Shown one piece after another: positions 16,929 through 26,222 of a DNA stretch of 51,129 nt; positions within the stretch are counted from its first letter, which is position 1, and each line of letters opens with the position of its first letter. Source of the DNA: Rhodospirillaceae bacterium (GTDB lineage Bacteria > Pseudomonadota > Alphaproteobacteria > Rhodospirillales > Casp-alpha2); contig JAERTE010000121.1 in assembly GCA_016845145.1 (NCBI GenBank), positions 1 through 51,129 on the forward strand, read 5' to 3'. The position numbers and the translations under genes were made by a program. Below the pieces are notes generated by a model, which was not told the DNA's origin, did no database searches, and saw nothing but the letters and a program-made list of their open reading frames with translations.

Positions 16929-17441
16929 ATGGCAATGAATCTCGTTAAATTGTTAATCTTGGCTAGTGCCGGATGGGGGCTTGCTGCTTGCGCCAACACT
17001 GCGCCGATCATGTCATCATCAAGCGGCTCTACAGGTCAAAATTCAAGCGGTGCCGGCACCAATGTTTCCGCCTATAGCCAGTTTCCTGACATACCGGTTC
17101 CGTCAGGCACCAAAATCAACATGAAAAAGACCTTGGTTTTCGGCAACAAACCCTGGTACGGGCAACTGGCCCTGGAAGCTTCAGCCAACGCAAACCAGAT
17201 GTTCGATTTCTACCGCGAAAACCTAGGCCAATACGGCTGGCAGGAAGTGACATCCGTCCGAGCGCCAACATCCATCCTTACCTACGCCACGGATGACCGG
17301 GTTTTGGCCATTTCCATTCAAGGCGGCACAATCACGGGCTCCAATGTTACCGTTACGGTCTCGCCTCGAGGGCAACCGCAACCCCAGCAACAACCACCGA
17401 CGGGCGGTGTGATGCCGGCACCGGTGCAACAACTGAACTGA
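16929..17441 (+). CDS. Putative lipoprotein of unknown function
   Basis: A 170-aa exported lipoprotein. The N-terminus [19 protein letters not shown] is a signal peptide with lipobox LAAC (Cys21); ATG 16929 or 16935 could start it. A Ser/Gly/Thr-rich linker is followed by a folded part (about residues 50-145) containing [20 protein letters not shown] and [16 protein letters not shown], and a Pro/Gln-rich tail. The pattern suggests a small outer-membrane-associated domain that I cannot name. It has its own promoter and lies 32 bp before the thiolase gene. Confidence 0.82.
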   Translation: MAMNLVKLLILASAGWGLAACANTAPIMSSSSGSTGQNSSGAGTNVSAYSQFPDIPVPSGTKINMKKTLVFGNKPWYGQLALEASANANQMFDFYRENLGQYGWQEVTSVRAPTSILTYATDDRVLAISIQGGTITGSNVTVTVSPRGQPQPQQQPPTGGVMPAPVQQLN

Positions 17442-17473
17442 AAACAAGATACCCAGACGAGAGGAAAAGTAAG

Positions 17474-18721
17474 ATGAGAGACGTAGTCATCGTTGACGGC
17501 GTGCGAAGCGCCATTGGAAAGTTCGGCGGCGGTTTGAGCGGTGTGCGGCCGGATGATCTGCTGGCCGAGGTTTACAAGGGATTGATCGAGCGCACCGGCA
17601 TTGATCCCTCCATCATCAACGACGTGTTTGCCGGCTGCGGCAATCAGGCCGGCGAAGACAACCGCGACGTGGCGCGCATGTCGACGCTGTTGGCGGGCTT
17701 CCCCAAGGAAGTGCCGGGCGTCACTGTCAACCGCAACTGCGCATCGGGGCTCGAAGCCATTAACCAGGCAGCCAAGGCCGTCATCGCCGAAGAAGGTGAC
17801 GTGTTCATCGGATCTGGTGTTGAAAGCATGTCACGCGCGCCCTGGTCGATGCCGAAGCCCGACCGCGTACCCTCATTTGCACCACCAAAAATGTACGACA
17901 CCACGGTTGGCTGGCGTTACGAAAACCCCAAGATGGATGCCATGTATCCCATCGTGTCGCTCGGTCAAACAGCAGAAAACATTGCCGAGGAAATGCAGAT
18001 CACCCGCGAAGAACAAGACGCCTACGCAGTGGAGAGCCACCGTCGCGCCGTTGACGCCATCAGTTCCGGCAAGTTCAAGAACGAGATTCACCCGATCTCT
18101 ATCCCGCAACGCAAGGGTGATCCGAAAATCGTCGATACGGACGAACACCCACGCATGAAAAATGAAGATGGCGAATGGGTGCTGGCCACTGACGAAGCCG
18201 ACATGGGCCGCTTGCGCGCCAGCTTCAAAAAAGATGGCACCGTGACCGCCGGTAACTCGTCGGGTATCAACGACGGCGCCGCAGCGGCGCTGGTCATGGA
18301 TGCGGACAAAGCCAAAGAATTGGGTTTAAAGCCAAAACTGCGCTGGGTCGGTTCAGCGTCTGCAGGGGTAGATCCGGGCGTCATGGGTTACGGCCCGGTA
18401 CCGGCAACGCAGAAATTGCTGAAACGTTTCGGCCTCGGCGTCGACGATGTTGAGTTGTTTGAAATCAACGAAGCCTTCGCAGCCCAGGTAATGGGTTGCC
18501 AGCGGCAACTGGGTATCGACCACGAGAAGCTCAACGTCAACGGTGGCGCCATTGCGCTTGGCCATCCGCTCGGTTGCTCCGGAACACGCATCATGGTGAC
18601 CCTGATGAACGAAATGGAGCGCCGAGCCAAGGATGCGCCGCGTCCCTTCTATGGCGTTGCATCGCTCTGCATCGGTGTCGGCATGGGCGTGTCGACACTG
18701 GTTGAGTGGATCGGCGACTGA
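17474..18721 (+). CDS. Acetyl-CoA acyltransferase (thiolase), PcaF-like
   Basis: A 415-aa thiolase that cleaves a 3-ketoacyl-CoA with CoA. The nucleophile is Cys89 in [10 protein letters not shown]; His364 ([13 protein letters not shown]) and Cys399 (SLCIGVGMG) complete the site. Segments such as [19 protein letters not shown] and [10 protein letters not shown] resemble beta-ketoadipyl-CoA thiolases more than PhaA/AtoB, and the protein is slightly longer than those. A ribosome site GAGGAAAAGT precedes the start. It leads a tight operon with a CoA-transferase and a crotonase, so the pathway probably activates an acid by CoA transfer, modifies it and cleaves it here. Confidence 0.93.
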   Translation: MRDVVIVDGVRSAIGKFGGGLSGVRPDDLLAEVYKGLIERTGIDPSIINDVFAGCGNQAGEDNRDVARMSTLLAGFPKEVPGVTVNRNCASGLEAINQAAKAVIAEEGDVFIGSGVESMSRAPWSMPKPDRVPSFAPPKMYDTTVGWRYENPKMDAMYPIVSLGQTAENIAEEMQITREEQDAYAVESHRRAVDAISSGKFKNEIHPISIPQRKGDPKIVDTDEHPRMKNEDGEWVLATDEADMGRLRASFKKDGTVTAGNSSGINDGAAAALVMDADKAKELGLKPKLRWVGSASAGVDPGVMGYGPVPATQKLLKRFGLGVDDVELFEINEAFAAQVMGCQRQLGIDHEKLNVNGGAIALGHPLGCSGTRIMVTLMNEMERRAKDAPRPFYGVASLCIGVGMGVSTLVEWIGD

Positions 18722-18722
18722 C

Positions 18723-19949
18723 GTGAGCGAGTCCCCCATACGCCCGCTGGACGGCATAAGGGTGATCGGCCTTGAGCAATACATGGCCGGTCCCTACTGC
18801 ACCATGCTGCTCGCCGACGCCGGCGCCGAGGTGATTAAAATCGAACGCCCCGGCCCCGGCGACCCGCGCCGCGCCATGGCCCCTTTCGCCGAAAAGGACG
18901 GCCACAAGAAAGCCGCTGGTTTCATGGCCTACAATCGCAACAAAAAAAGCCTCGGCCTTAATTTGCGCGACCCCAAGGGCCAGCAAATCTTCCGCCAGCT
19001 TTGCGAAACAGCGGACGTGGTGGTCGAAAACCTGCGGCCTGGATCCATGAACAAACAGGGCCTCGGGTTTGCCGATATGAGCAAACTCAACGAGCGACTG
19101 ATCTGGGGTGTGATTTCGGGGTTTGGCCAGTTGGAAGGGTTCCGCGGTCCCTACGCCGACCGCCCGGCCTTTGACATTGTGGCCGAAGCCATGAGCGGCA
19201 TCATGCACATGGTCGGCTTCAAGGATAAGCCGCCCAGTTGGACCATCTATGGCATGGCCGACATCTATTCCGGCCAGATCACGGCGTACGGCATCATGCA
19301 GGCGTTGTTCATGCGTGAGCGCACCGGTAAGGGTCAATTGGTCGACAGCGCCATGTTCGACAATATGGTGGCGCTGAACGAGGCGCAGATGGCACTTTAT
19401 TCGGTCGGTGGCCAGGTCAATTCTCGCGGTGACCCGAAGAACGTCTGGCCGCGCGATGCCTATGAATGCAGCGACGGCTGGATCGCCGTCAACACACCCG
19501 ACAACATCATATGGGGTCGCATGGCGGAGCTTATCGGCCATCCCGAACTGAAAGACGATCCGCGCTCCAATTCCGGCCCAGCGCGCTGCCAGAATGTCGA
19601 GTATCTGCAGCCGATCCTGGAGGGATGGTTTGCCGGGCGCTCACGCGAAGATGCGGTGAATGCATTGAACGGCGCCGGCGTTCCCTGTGGTCCGGTATAC
19701 GATACCAAGGATATCTTCGATGACCCGCACACTCATGAGCGCGGTGTGTTGGTCGATGTCGATGATCCCAACGTCGGCAGTTACAAATTTGCCCGTACGA
19801 CACCTCACCTCTCGGCATCGCCGGAAATCCGCACGGACCCGGCACCCGAACTGGGTGAACACACGCGCGAAATCCTCGAAGGCTCGCTAGGATACGACAG
19901 CGCCGATGTCGACCAACTCGCCGCTGACGGTGTGGTGCAAGTGGCGTGA
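18723..19949 (+). CDS. Class III CoA-transferase (CaiB/BaiF family)
   Basis: A 408-aa family III CoA-transferase that moves CoA between a donor thioester and a carboxylate. It starts with GTG at 18723, one base after the thiolase stop. Landmarks are GLEQYMAGPYCTMLLADAGAEVIKIE at the N-terminus, YNRNKKSLGLNLRDPKGQ, GFGQLEGFRGPYADRPAFD and the segment QLVDSAMFDNMVALNE, which holds two candidate catalytic Asp (208 and 213). The C-terminus overlaps the crotonase start by 4 bp (GTGA). This is the probable acyl-activating enzyme of the operon; the acid is not identifiable. Confidence 0.93.
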   Translation: MSESPIRPLDGIRVIGLEQYMAGPYCTMLLADAGAEVIKIERPGPGDPRRAMAPFAEKDGHKKAAGFMAYNRNKKSLGLNLRDPKGQQIFRQLCETADVVVENLRPGSMNKQGLGFADMSKLNERLIWGVISGFGQLEGFRGPYADRPAFDIVAEAMSGIMHMVGFKDKPPSWTIYGMADIYSGQITAYGIMQALFMRERTGKGQLVDSAMFDNMVALNEAQMALYSVGGQVNSRGDPKNVWPRDAYECSDGWIAVNTPDNIIWGRMAELIGHPELKDDPRSNSGPARCQNVEYLQPILEGWFAGRSREDAVNALNGAGVPCGPVYDTKDIFDDPHTHERGVLVDVDDPNVGSYKFARTTPHLSASPEIRTDPAPELGEHTREILEGSLGYDSADVDQLAADGVVQVA

Positions 19950-20707
19950 AGAACGGAATCAATCTTGACGTTGATGGTGAGGTCGCGCTTATTACCATCA
20001 ACCGCCCACAGGCGCGCAACGCCCTCGATCAGCAGTCCGCCGATGACCTGCATGACGTGATACGCGTCATCGAAGCCGATGACACAATGAAAACGGTCGT
20101 CATCACTGGCGCCAACGGCGCTTTTTGTGCTGGCGCCGATCTAAAGAAACTGGCCGACACCGATGCCGATTATCGCCCCTGGGCCGGCACTGACGGCCCG
20201 CTGGCCCGGCCTTGCGCCAAACCCGTCATTGCCGCCGTCGAAGGCCACGCGGTTGCCGGCGGATTGGGCATTGCGCTCTGGGCGGATCTACGCGTCGCCA
20301 GTGCAACAGCCGTGTTCGGCGTCTTTTGCCGGCGTTTCGGCGTGCCCATGAGCGACGGCACGCCAACGCGCCTGCCAAGCGTAATCGGCCGCGCGCGCGC
20401 CTTGGATATGTTGCTGACCGGCCGTCCGGTGGACGCAGATGAGGCCTACCGTATCGGCTTGGCCGATCGCATCGTGCCGGCCGGGAATGCGCTGAAAACA
20501 GCCACTGAGATGGCAAAGGAAATCGCCAGATTTCCGCCGCTCGCCATGCAGGCCGACCGCGCCGCCGCTTGGGCAGCCTTCGATGCCGATGAAGCGGCCC
20601 GCCTGAAAGCGGAAGACCACGGTGCCGGGGCCGCCAAGCAGGCCGAAGCCGCCGCCGGTGCCAGCCGGTTCAAGGGCGGCGAGGGACGCGGCGGGAAATT
20701 CGAATAA
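19946..20707 (+). CDS. Crotonase/enoyl-CoA hydratase-like protein lacking both catalytic Glu
   Basis: A 253-aa crotonase-fold protein. The GTG start at 19946 overlaps the CoA-transferase stop (GTGA). Oxyanion-hole segments GAFCAGADLKKL and GHAVAGGLGIALWADLRVAS are present. In the two places where hydratases carry Glu, this protein has Gly (GGLGIA) and the CRRFGVP segment, so classical hydration is unlikely; a related, poorly defined crotonase subgroup with VFCRRFGVP is what it resembles. The C-terminus is Ala/Gly-rich and ends in GGEGRGGKFE. It belongs with the preceding thiolase and CoA-transferase in one operon. Confidence 0.88.
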   Translation: MKNGINLDVDGEVALITINRPQARNALDQQSADDLHDVIRVIEADDTMKTVVITGANGAFCAGADLKKLADTDADYRPWAGTDGPLARPCAKPVIAAVEGHAVAGGLGIALWADLRVASATAVFGVFCRRFGVPMSDGTPTRLPSVIGRARALDMLLTGRPVDADEAYRIGLADRIVPAGNALKTATEMAKEIARFPPLAMQADRAAAWAAFDADEAARLKAEDHGAGAAKQAEAAAGASRFKGGEGRGGKFE

Positions 20708-20717
20708 CGAATTTCAG

Positions 20718-20742
20718 TTTCGACGGCGAATCGCCGCCGAAA
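20718..20742 (+). terminator. GC-rich hairpin after the thiolase operon
   Basis: An 11-bp stem with one mismatch (TTTCGACGGCG, loop AAT, CGCCGCCGAAA) starts 10 bp after the crotonase stop. No clean T tract follows, only the AT-rich CATTATTAAATATTTG further on. It may be a weak or Rho-assisted terminator or a 3' stabiliser. Confidence 0.4.
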
Positions 20743-20824
20743 GCCAGGCCCATTATTAAATATTTGATTAAATTCGTATGCGGAAATAGTGTATTTGCAG
20801 CATCTGGAGGCGTGGGCACGCTCA

Positions 20825-21841
20825 ATGAATCGGTTCGGGAAATATCTGGAACGTCCAATGGTTCGGCATTTGGCGCTGCTTTTGGCTTTCGGCGGATCGG
20901 TGTTATTGCTGGCTGCATGCGATGAGCAAAAGCCAGAGACCCCAAGCTACACAATCGGGCTGGTAACAAACAATCCGAACGGCATGCGAAACCTGGAAGG
21001 TTTCCGCGACGGCATGGCCAAGTTCGGCTACGTGGCCGGAAAGAACGTCACCTATATCGATCACAAAAAGCCGCTTCGCGGCGGCGACTTAAAGGCTGTG
21101 CTGAAAGACATTGTCGACAACAAGGCTGACTTGATCTTCACCGCCGGCACACCGACGGGCGTCGCCGCGTATCACGCCACCAAGGGGTCCAAAGTACCTG
21201 TTGTTTTCGGCGTAATCGCGGACCCGGTCCGTGCCGGCGTCATGACCAACCTATCGACACCGGGCGGAAATATGACCGGCGTGAAACTCAGCCAAAACCA
21301 GGCCCTCCGCCTGGAGCTATTCATGTTGATCGCGCCGCACATCAAGAAAATGGCGATCCTTTATAACCCCAACGATTCCGCACCCTCCAGCGCTGTCGTT
21401 CAGATCAGGGAGATCATCAACAAAACCGGCATTAAACTGCAGCTATTCAAATGCGCAGACAGCGCCGCCGTTTCCTCGGCATTAGAAAACTTGGACGCGG
21501 ATGTCGACAGCATTTTTCTGGTTCCCGACAGCGTCGTCAACAAACGTATCAAGGATATCGTCAAACTCGCCAATGCACGTAAAATTGCTTTGTCAGGCCC
21601 CAGTGGTGCACAAATCCGGCAAGGCGGTCTCATGAGTTTCGGCATCAACCATCGTGATGTGGGCGACCAAGCCGAACGAATTGCAGACCAAATTCTGAAA
21701 GGCGGCAACGCCGGTGACATCCCGGTCGAAACGGCCCGGTCGGTCCTCGGCTTAAACTTGAAAACGGCAAATGCCATTGGCATCAAGATTTCTGACGAGA
21801 TCGTGCGGCAAGCCAAAGAAGTGATACGGCCAGATGAGTAA
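20825..21841 (+). CDS. ABC_sub_bind family solute-binding lipoprotein (TrpX-like)
   Basis: A 338-aa periplasmic binding protein of the ABC_sub_bind family. The signal region ends in LAFGGSVLLLAACDEQ, a lipobox with Cys at LAAC, so it is anchored to a membrane. The start is uncertain: ATG 20825 (used), ATG 20858 or GTG 20789. The fold starts with YTIGLVTNNPNGMRNLEGFRDGMAKFGY and has TAGTPTGVAAYHATKG, PVVFGVIADPVRAGVMTNL and a hinge segment IFLVPDSVVNKR. No ABC permease or ATPase gene is adjacent; instead a histidine kinase follows 9 bp later, which suggests that the bound ligand is sensed rather than imported. Confidence 0.88.
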   Translation: MNRFGKYLERPMVRHLALLLAFGGSVLLLAACDEQKPETPSYTIGLVTNNPNGMRNLEGFRDGMAKFGYVAGKNVTYIDHKKPLRGGDLKAVLKDIVDNKADLIFTAGTPTGVAAYHATKGSKVPVVFGVIADPVRAGVMTNLSTPGGNMTGVKLSQNQALRLELFMLIAPHIKKMAILYNPNDSAPSSAVVQIREIINKTGIKLQLFKCADSAAVSSALENLDADVDSIFLVPDSVVNKRIKDIVKLANARKIALSGPSGAQIRQGGLMSFGINHRDVGDQAERIADQILKGGNAGDIPVETARSVLGLNLKTANAIGIKISDEIVRQAKEVIRPDE

Positions 21842-21850
21842 TGACGGCTG

Positions 21851-24070
21851 ATGCGCAGAAGCCTCCGCACCACATTTTTTCTGTTTCTCGTTTTCCTGGC
21901 CATCGCGCCTATTTTACTGGTCGGTTTCGTTTCCAGCCGTGTGAGCTTTACCGCCATTGATGATCTGAAGAAGGAGAACTTGCTGTTTTCCGCCGGACAG
22001 ATTGCTTCCCGCATCAAAGATTTTTTCGACACACCTAGCCGTGACATCAACTTGATCATCACAACAGGGGGCATTGTGTCTCTGCCGCCCGACCGGCAAA
22101 AAGCTTTGTTGCTTTCTCTCATGCTCGAGAGTGATGCGTATCAGTCGCTGACACTTGAGAGCTACATTTCGGGTGAGGTCGTCCATGTCTCGCGGACCGG
22201 CTTACCGCCCCGCCGACCCTCTACAACGGCTGGCGCGACGCTCGAGGAACAAACGACGACCTTTTCCAAGTTGCGGTTCGACGAAGATATACGCGAACCG
22301 CTTATTACCATGAAGGTTCCTATTGTCGACAATCGGAACGGTAAGACGACGCATCTGCTACTGGCCGAACTGCGGTTCCGGGTGATTTGGGACCTGTTGG
22401 CCAGCTTGAACTACCAAGATCAAGAGGAGGCATACGTCACCGACCGTTCCGGTTTGATCATTGCCCACGCCAATCCCAGTGTCGTGTTGAAAAACAGCAC
22501 GATTGATCCTGGTCGTCATAAACAAGGCTCTGGCATTTCCGGCGCTGATGCCTTGATCGCCGCCAAAAGAATCGTCGTCGGTGAAGAACAAATGATCGTG
22601 TTTGTCGAACAACCCGTAGAGGACGCCCAGAAATCCAACTTGATCGTTCTGTTCTCGATCATACTGGTGACCGTCGCTGCCTTGGCATTCGCGTTGGTGT
22701 TGGCGTTTTATTTTTCACGGAAAATCGTCACACCTGTGGAAAAGCTGGCCGTCTCGGCTGAAAAAGTCGGTCGAGGAGAATATCCGCAACATATCGACAC
22801 ATCTGGCTACGGCGAGATCGGCGTACTCACCGAGATATTTAACGACATGGTCACCAGACTGCACGATGCCCACACGGATTTATCCGAAAAGAACACATCA
22901 CTAAACGAAGAGTTCTTGAAACTGGAGCGCGCTGAAGCGGAAATCCGGGACCACGAGCGTTTTCTGGAATCAGTTATCGAAAACCTGCCGCTCATGATTT
23001 TTGTCAAAGATGCTGAACACCTGAGATTCGTGCGTTTTAACAAAGCCGGTGAGGATTTACTGGGTGTGTCACGGGAAGATTTGTTGGGGAAAAACGACTA
23101 CGACTTGTTTCCTGAAGAACAGGCGGATTTCTTTGTCAAAAATGACCGCGAAGTTCTTTCGGATACAGAGCCCCGCGAAATCACCGAAGAACCGATCGAG
23201 ACGATGAAGCTCGGAACGCGTTTTCTGCATACTCGCAAGATCGGCATTCGCGATGGAGCAGGAAACCCGGTTTATCTGCTTGGCATTTCCGAAGACATCA
23301 CCGAGCGAAAGCAAGCCGAGACCGAGTTGATGAATGCCAAGGCCCAAGCCGAGAAAGCCAATCAAGCGAAGTCCGAATTTCTCGCCAGCATGAGCCACGA
23401 CTTACGCACGCCTCTGAACGCCATCATCGGGTTTAGCGACATGATGCGCCAGAAGGCTTTCGGTCCCCTTGGAAATAGACACTACGAAGAATACGCCGAC
23501 GACATTCACAGTAGCGGTACACTGCTGGTCAGCTTGATCAATGATGTGCTCGATTTGTCGAAAATTGAAGCCGGGAAATACCAACTGGCTGAAGAGCAGG
23601 TAAATATTGCCACGCTTGTCACTGTCAGCATTCGCCAAGTGTCGACAATGGCCACCCATTCAGACCTGACCGTGATCAACGAGATACCATCGACCTTGCC
23701 GCATCTGGTCGGCGATGAGCGGGCGTTGATCCAGGTTTTGAATAACCTGTTGTCGAATGCAATAAAATTCACGCCTGCGGGCGGTTTGATCAGTGTGTCC
23801 GCCCGTTTGAACGACGACGGCGGCATCGTGGTCACGGTAAGGGACACAGGTGTCGGCATGTCGGAACCCGATGTCGCCAAGGCGCTCAGACCCTTTGAAC
23901 AGGCTCAAGACACCTATTCCCGCGTAGACAAGGGAACAGGCCTGGGTCTTCATTTGTGTTCCAACTTCATGGTCTTGTTCGGCGGCTCGCTTGCAATCCA
24001 AAGTGAAGTGGGAAAAGGAACAACGGTTGTTCTTCGCTTTCCGCCAGAACGGACATCATCCGCTTCATAG
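21851..24070 (+). CDS. Membrane sensor histidine kinase (dCache-like sensor, HAMP, PAS, HisKA, HATPase)
   Basis: A 739-aa inner-membrane kinase. One TM helix at about residues 8-30, a large periplasmic sensor of dCache type to about 265 (with AYVTDRSGLIIAHANPS), a second TM at about 266-288, HAMP (FSRKIVTPVEKL to about 345), a coiled linker, PAS (about 375-490, ending LGISEDITERKQ), HisKA with His516 in FLASMSHDLRTPLN, and HATPase_c with LLSNAIKFTP, RDTGVGMSEP and KGTGLGLHL. Start ATG 21851, 9 bp after the binding-protein gene, so the two are one transcript. No response regulator is nearby. The pairing points to ligand sensing through the binding protein. Confidence 0.92.
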   Translation: MRRSLRTTFFLFLVFLAIAPILLVGFVSSRVSFTAIDDLKKENLLFSAGQIASRIKDFFDTPSRDINLIITTGGIVSLPPDRQKALLLSLMLESDAYQSLTLESYISGEVVHVSRTGLPPRRPSTTAGATLEEQTTTFSKLRFDEDIREPLITMKVPIVDNRNGKTTHLLLAELRFRVIWDLLASLNYQDQEEAYVTDRSGLIIAHANPSVVLKNSTIDPGRHKQGSGISGADALIAAKRIVVGEEQMIVFVEQPVEDAQKSNLIVLFSIILVTVAALAFALVLAFYFSRKIVTPVEKLAVSAEKVGRGEYPQHIDTSGYGEIGVLTEIFNDMVTRLHDAHTDLSEKNTSLNEEFLKLERAEAEIRDHERFLESVIENLPLMIFVKDAEHLRFVRFNKAGEDLLGVSREDLLGKNDYDLFPEEQADFFVKNDREVLSDTEPREITEEPIETMKLGTRFLHTRKIGIRDGAGNPVYLLGISEDITERKQAETELMNAKAQAEKANQAKSEFLASMSHDLRTPLNAIIGFSDMMRQKAFGPLGNRHYEEYADDIHSSGTLLVSLINDVLDLSKIEAGKYQLAEEQVNIATLVTVSIRQVSTMATHSDLTVINEIPSTLPHLVGDERALIQVLNNLLSNAIKFTPAGGLISVSARLNDDGGIVVTVRDTGVGMSEPDVAKALRPFEQAQDTYSRVDKGTGLGLHLCSNFMVLFGGSLAIQSEVGKGTTVVLRFPPERTSSAS

Positions 24071-24112
24071 GGCCGCGAAACCATCTTCGATCATCCTTTA
24101 CCCAGCCACCTA

Positions 24113-24188
24113 CACCAAGTACAACACCGCCAACTTAAACTTATCCACCGTGTCGTTATTGCGGTAGCACCTACTTTCCGACTTGGTG
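24113..24188 (+). promoter_or_regulatory. Potential structured leader upstream of the RNA helicase gene
   Basis: A perfect 8-bp inverted repeat (CACCAAGT 24113-24120, ACTTGGTG 24181-24188) encloses a nested 5-bp pair (ACCGC 24126-24130, GCGGT 24171-24175). It begins 43 bp after the kinase stop and ends 42 bp before the helicase start. It could fold as an mRNA leader element; the transcript start is unknown. Confidence 0.35.
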
Positions 24189-24230
24189 CTTCCCGGCCCG
24201 GTGCGCAAACCAATACTTCGAAAGAACACC

Positions 24231-26222
24231 ATGACAGAATTCGAAGGTGCCCATCCGGCACTGGCCCAAGCGTTGGGCAAGCGCGGCTACACGACAATGA
24301 CCCCCGTGCAGCACGCAGTGTTGGCGCCGGAACTTAAAGCTGCTGACACACTGGTTTCGGCGCAAACTGGATCTGGCAAAACGGTAGCGTTCGGTATGTC
24401 CATCGCGCCGACGTTGCTCGGCGATACATCCCGCTTTACACACGCCAAAGCCCCCCTGGCATTGGTCGTTGCACCAACTCGGGAACTGGCCATGCAGGTC
24501 AAGACCGAGCTTTCGTGGCTGTACGAGATGACCAAGGCATCAATAGCATCGTGCGTCGGCGGCATGAACATGCGCGACGAACGCCGCGCGCTTGACCGAG
24601 GTGCGCACATCGTTGTCGGCACGCCCGGACGGCTGCGTGATCACATCGAGCGCGGTTCGTTCGACACCACGGCGTTGAAAGCCGTTGTGTTGGATGAAGC
24701 GGATGAGATGCTGGATCTGGGCTTCCGCGAAGACTTGGAATACATCCTTGATGCCGCACCTAAAGAACGCCGTACGTTGATGTTCTCGGCCACCGTACCG
24801 CGCTCCATCGCGACGTTGGCGAAACGCTATCAGCGCGATGCCGTACGCGTCGCCACGGCGACCGAGGAAAAGCAACACGGCGATATTGAATACCGCGCGC
24901 TGAGCGTCGCGCCGAATGATCGCGAGAATGCCATTGTCAACGTGCTCCGCTATTTCGAGGCGAAAAACGCGCTGGTGTTCTGCGCCACCCGCGCCACGGT
25001 CAACCACATGACCAGCCGGCTCAACAACCGAGGTTTCTCGGTCGTCGCACTGTCGGGTGAACTGGGCCAGAACCAGCGCACCCACGCCTTGCAAGCCATG
25101 CGCGATGGCCGCGCACGTGTGTGCATCGCCACCGACGTCGCTGCGCGTGGTATTGATCTGCCCAATCTGGAACTCGTTATCCATGCCGATATCCCGCGCA
25201 ACCGTGAAACCCTGTTGCACCGGAGCGGCCGTACCGGACGCGCCGGACGGAAAGGCGTATGCACGCTGATCGTTCCTCACAATTGGCGCAAACGTACGGA
25301 GCGGCTTTTACACAGCGCCAGCATCGAAGCCGTGTGGGCAAAGCCGCCGTCCGCCGAAGAGGTCATGCAGCGCGATCACGAGCGGTTGCTCTCTGACCCG
25401 ACCCTGGACCAGCCGCTGAGCGAGATCGAGCAAACCTTCGCCCAGGAAATCCTATCACGCTACAGCGCCGAACAGGTTGCAGCGGCGTTCGTGCGCAAAC
25501 ATTTTGCCGATCAGGCGGCGCCCGAGGAATTGCTCGATCATGGCCCCGCCGATCGTGGAGACCGCCATGGCGAGGGCCGCCGCGAACGTGCCGGAAAACA
25601 ACATGACGATTTCAAGGACGGTGTGTGGTTTTCACTGTCTGTGGGGCGTGAACACAAAGCCGAGCCCCGTTGGCTGTTACCCATGCTGTGCCGGGCCGGC
25701 CATTTTACCAAGCGTGAGGTTGGCGCAATCAGAATTCGGCAATCAGAAACCTTCGTCGAGCTCGCGCCGGGTTGCGTCGACAAGTTCTTGGAAACCTTAG
25801 GCCCGAGCCGCAAGATGGAGAAGACAATCTCCGTCACACGACTGAAAGAAGCGCCGGACCTATCCAGCGAATCGCGTGATCCCGACCCGGTCAAATCCGG
25901 AGCGCGACAGAAGGAGCGAACTAAAACGGACCGAACAAAATCAGGTCCGGTTAAACCGCACCGGGGAAAATTGAGTCTTGGGAAATCGGGCTCACAAGGA
26001 AAATCGAAATCAAAGGCCGATTTCCCGGACAAAAGAAAGTCCAGCGCGGCACAAGCCGATCCGTCTGGCAAAGGGAAAACCAAAGATAAGAGCAAGGTCG
26101 CAAAGAAGCCTAAACACAGAAAAGGGTATAAGTCTCAGTTCGCCAAGTCAGATGGTAAAGCGGGTGGCCCGCACCAACCTGGCTCCGCACCGTTGAAGCG
26201 CAAACGGTCGAGAGGCAACTAA
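24231..26222 (+). CDS. DEAD-box ATP-dependent RNA helicase, DbpA/CsdA type with basic tail
   Basis: A 663-aa cytoplasmic RNA helicase. The core shows the Q-motif region (to Gln27), Walker A AQTGSGKT (44-51), PTRELA (82-87), GTPGR (130-134), DEAD (155-158), SAT, and in the second domain ARVCIATDVAARGIDLPN and HRSGRTGRAGRKG. After the core comes a DbpA-like RNA-binding domain (about 480-555, DGVWFSLSVGREHKAEPRWL) and a Lys/Arg/Ser-rich tail of about 90 residues. Start ATG 24231; the frame extends upstream without similarity. Helicases of this type act in ribosome assembly and cold-shock mRNA unwinding. Its TAA stop overlaps the stop of the convergent PAS_5 gene. Confidence 0.93.
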   Translation: MTEFEGAHPALAQALGKRGYTTMTPVQHAVLAPELKAADTLVSAQTGSGKTVAFGMSIAPTLLGDTSRFTHAKAPLALVVAPTRELAMQVKTELSWLYEMTKASIASCVGGMNMRDERRALDRGAHIVVGTPGRLRDHIERGSFDTTALKAVVLDEADEMLDLGFREDLEYILDAAPKERRTLMFSATVPRSIATLAKRYQRDAVRVATATEEKQHGDIEYRALSVAPNDRENAIVNVLRYFEAKNALVFCATRATVNHMTSRLNNRGFSVVALSGELGQNQRTHALQAMRDGRARVCIATDVAARGIDLPNLELVIHADIPRNRETLLHRSGRTGRAGRKGVCTLIVPHNWRKRTERLLHSASIEAVWAKPPSAEEVMQRDHERLLSDPTLDQPLSEIEQTFAQEILSRYSAEQVAAAFVRKHFADQAAPEELLDHGPADRGDRHGEGRRERAGKQHDDFKDGVWFSLSVGREHKAEPRWLLPMLCRAGHFTKREVGAIRIRQSETFVELAPGCVDKFLETLGPSRKMEKTISVTRLKEAPDLSSESRDPDPVKSGARQKERTKTDRTKSGPVKPHRGKLSLGKSGSQGKSKSKADFPDKRKSSAAQADPSGKGKTKDKSKVAKKPKHRKGYKSQFAKSDGKAGGPHQPGSAPLKRKRSRGN

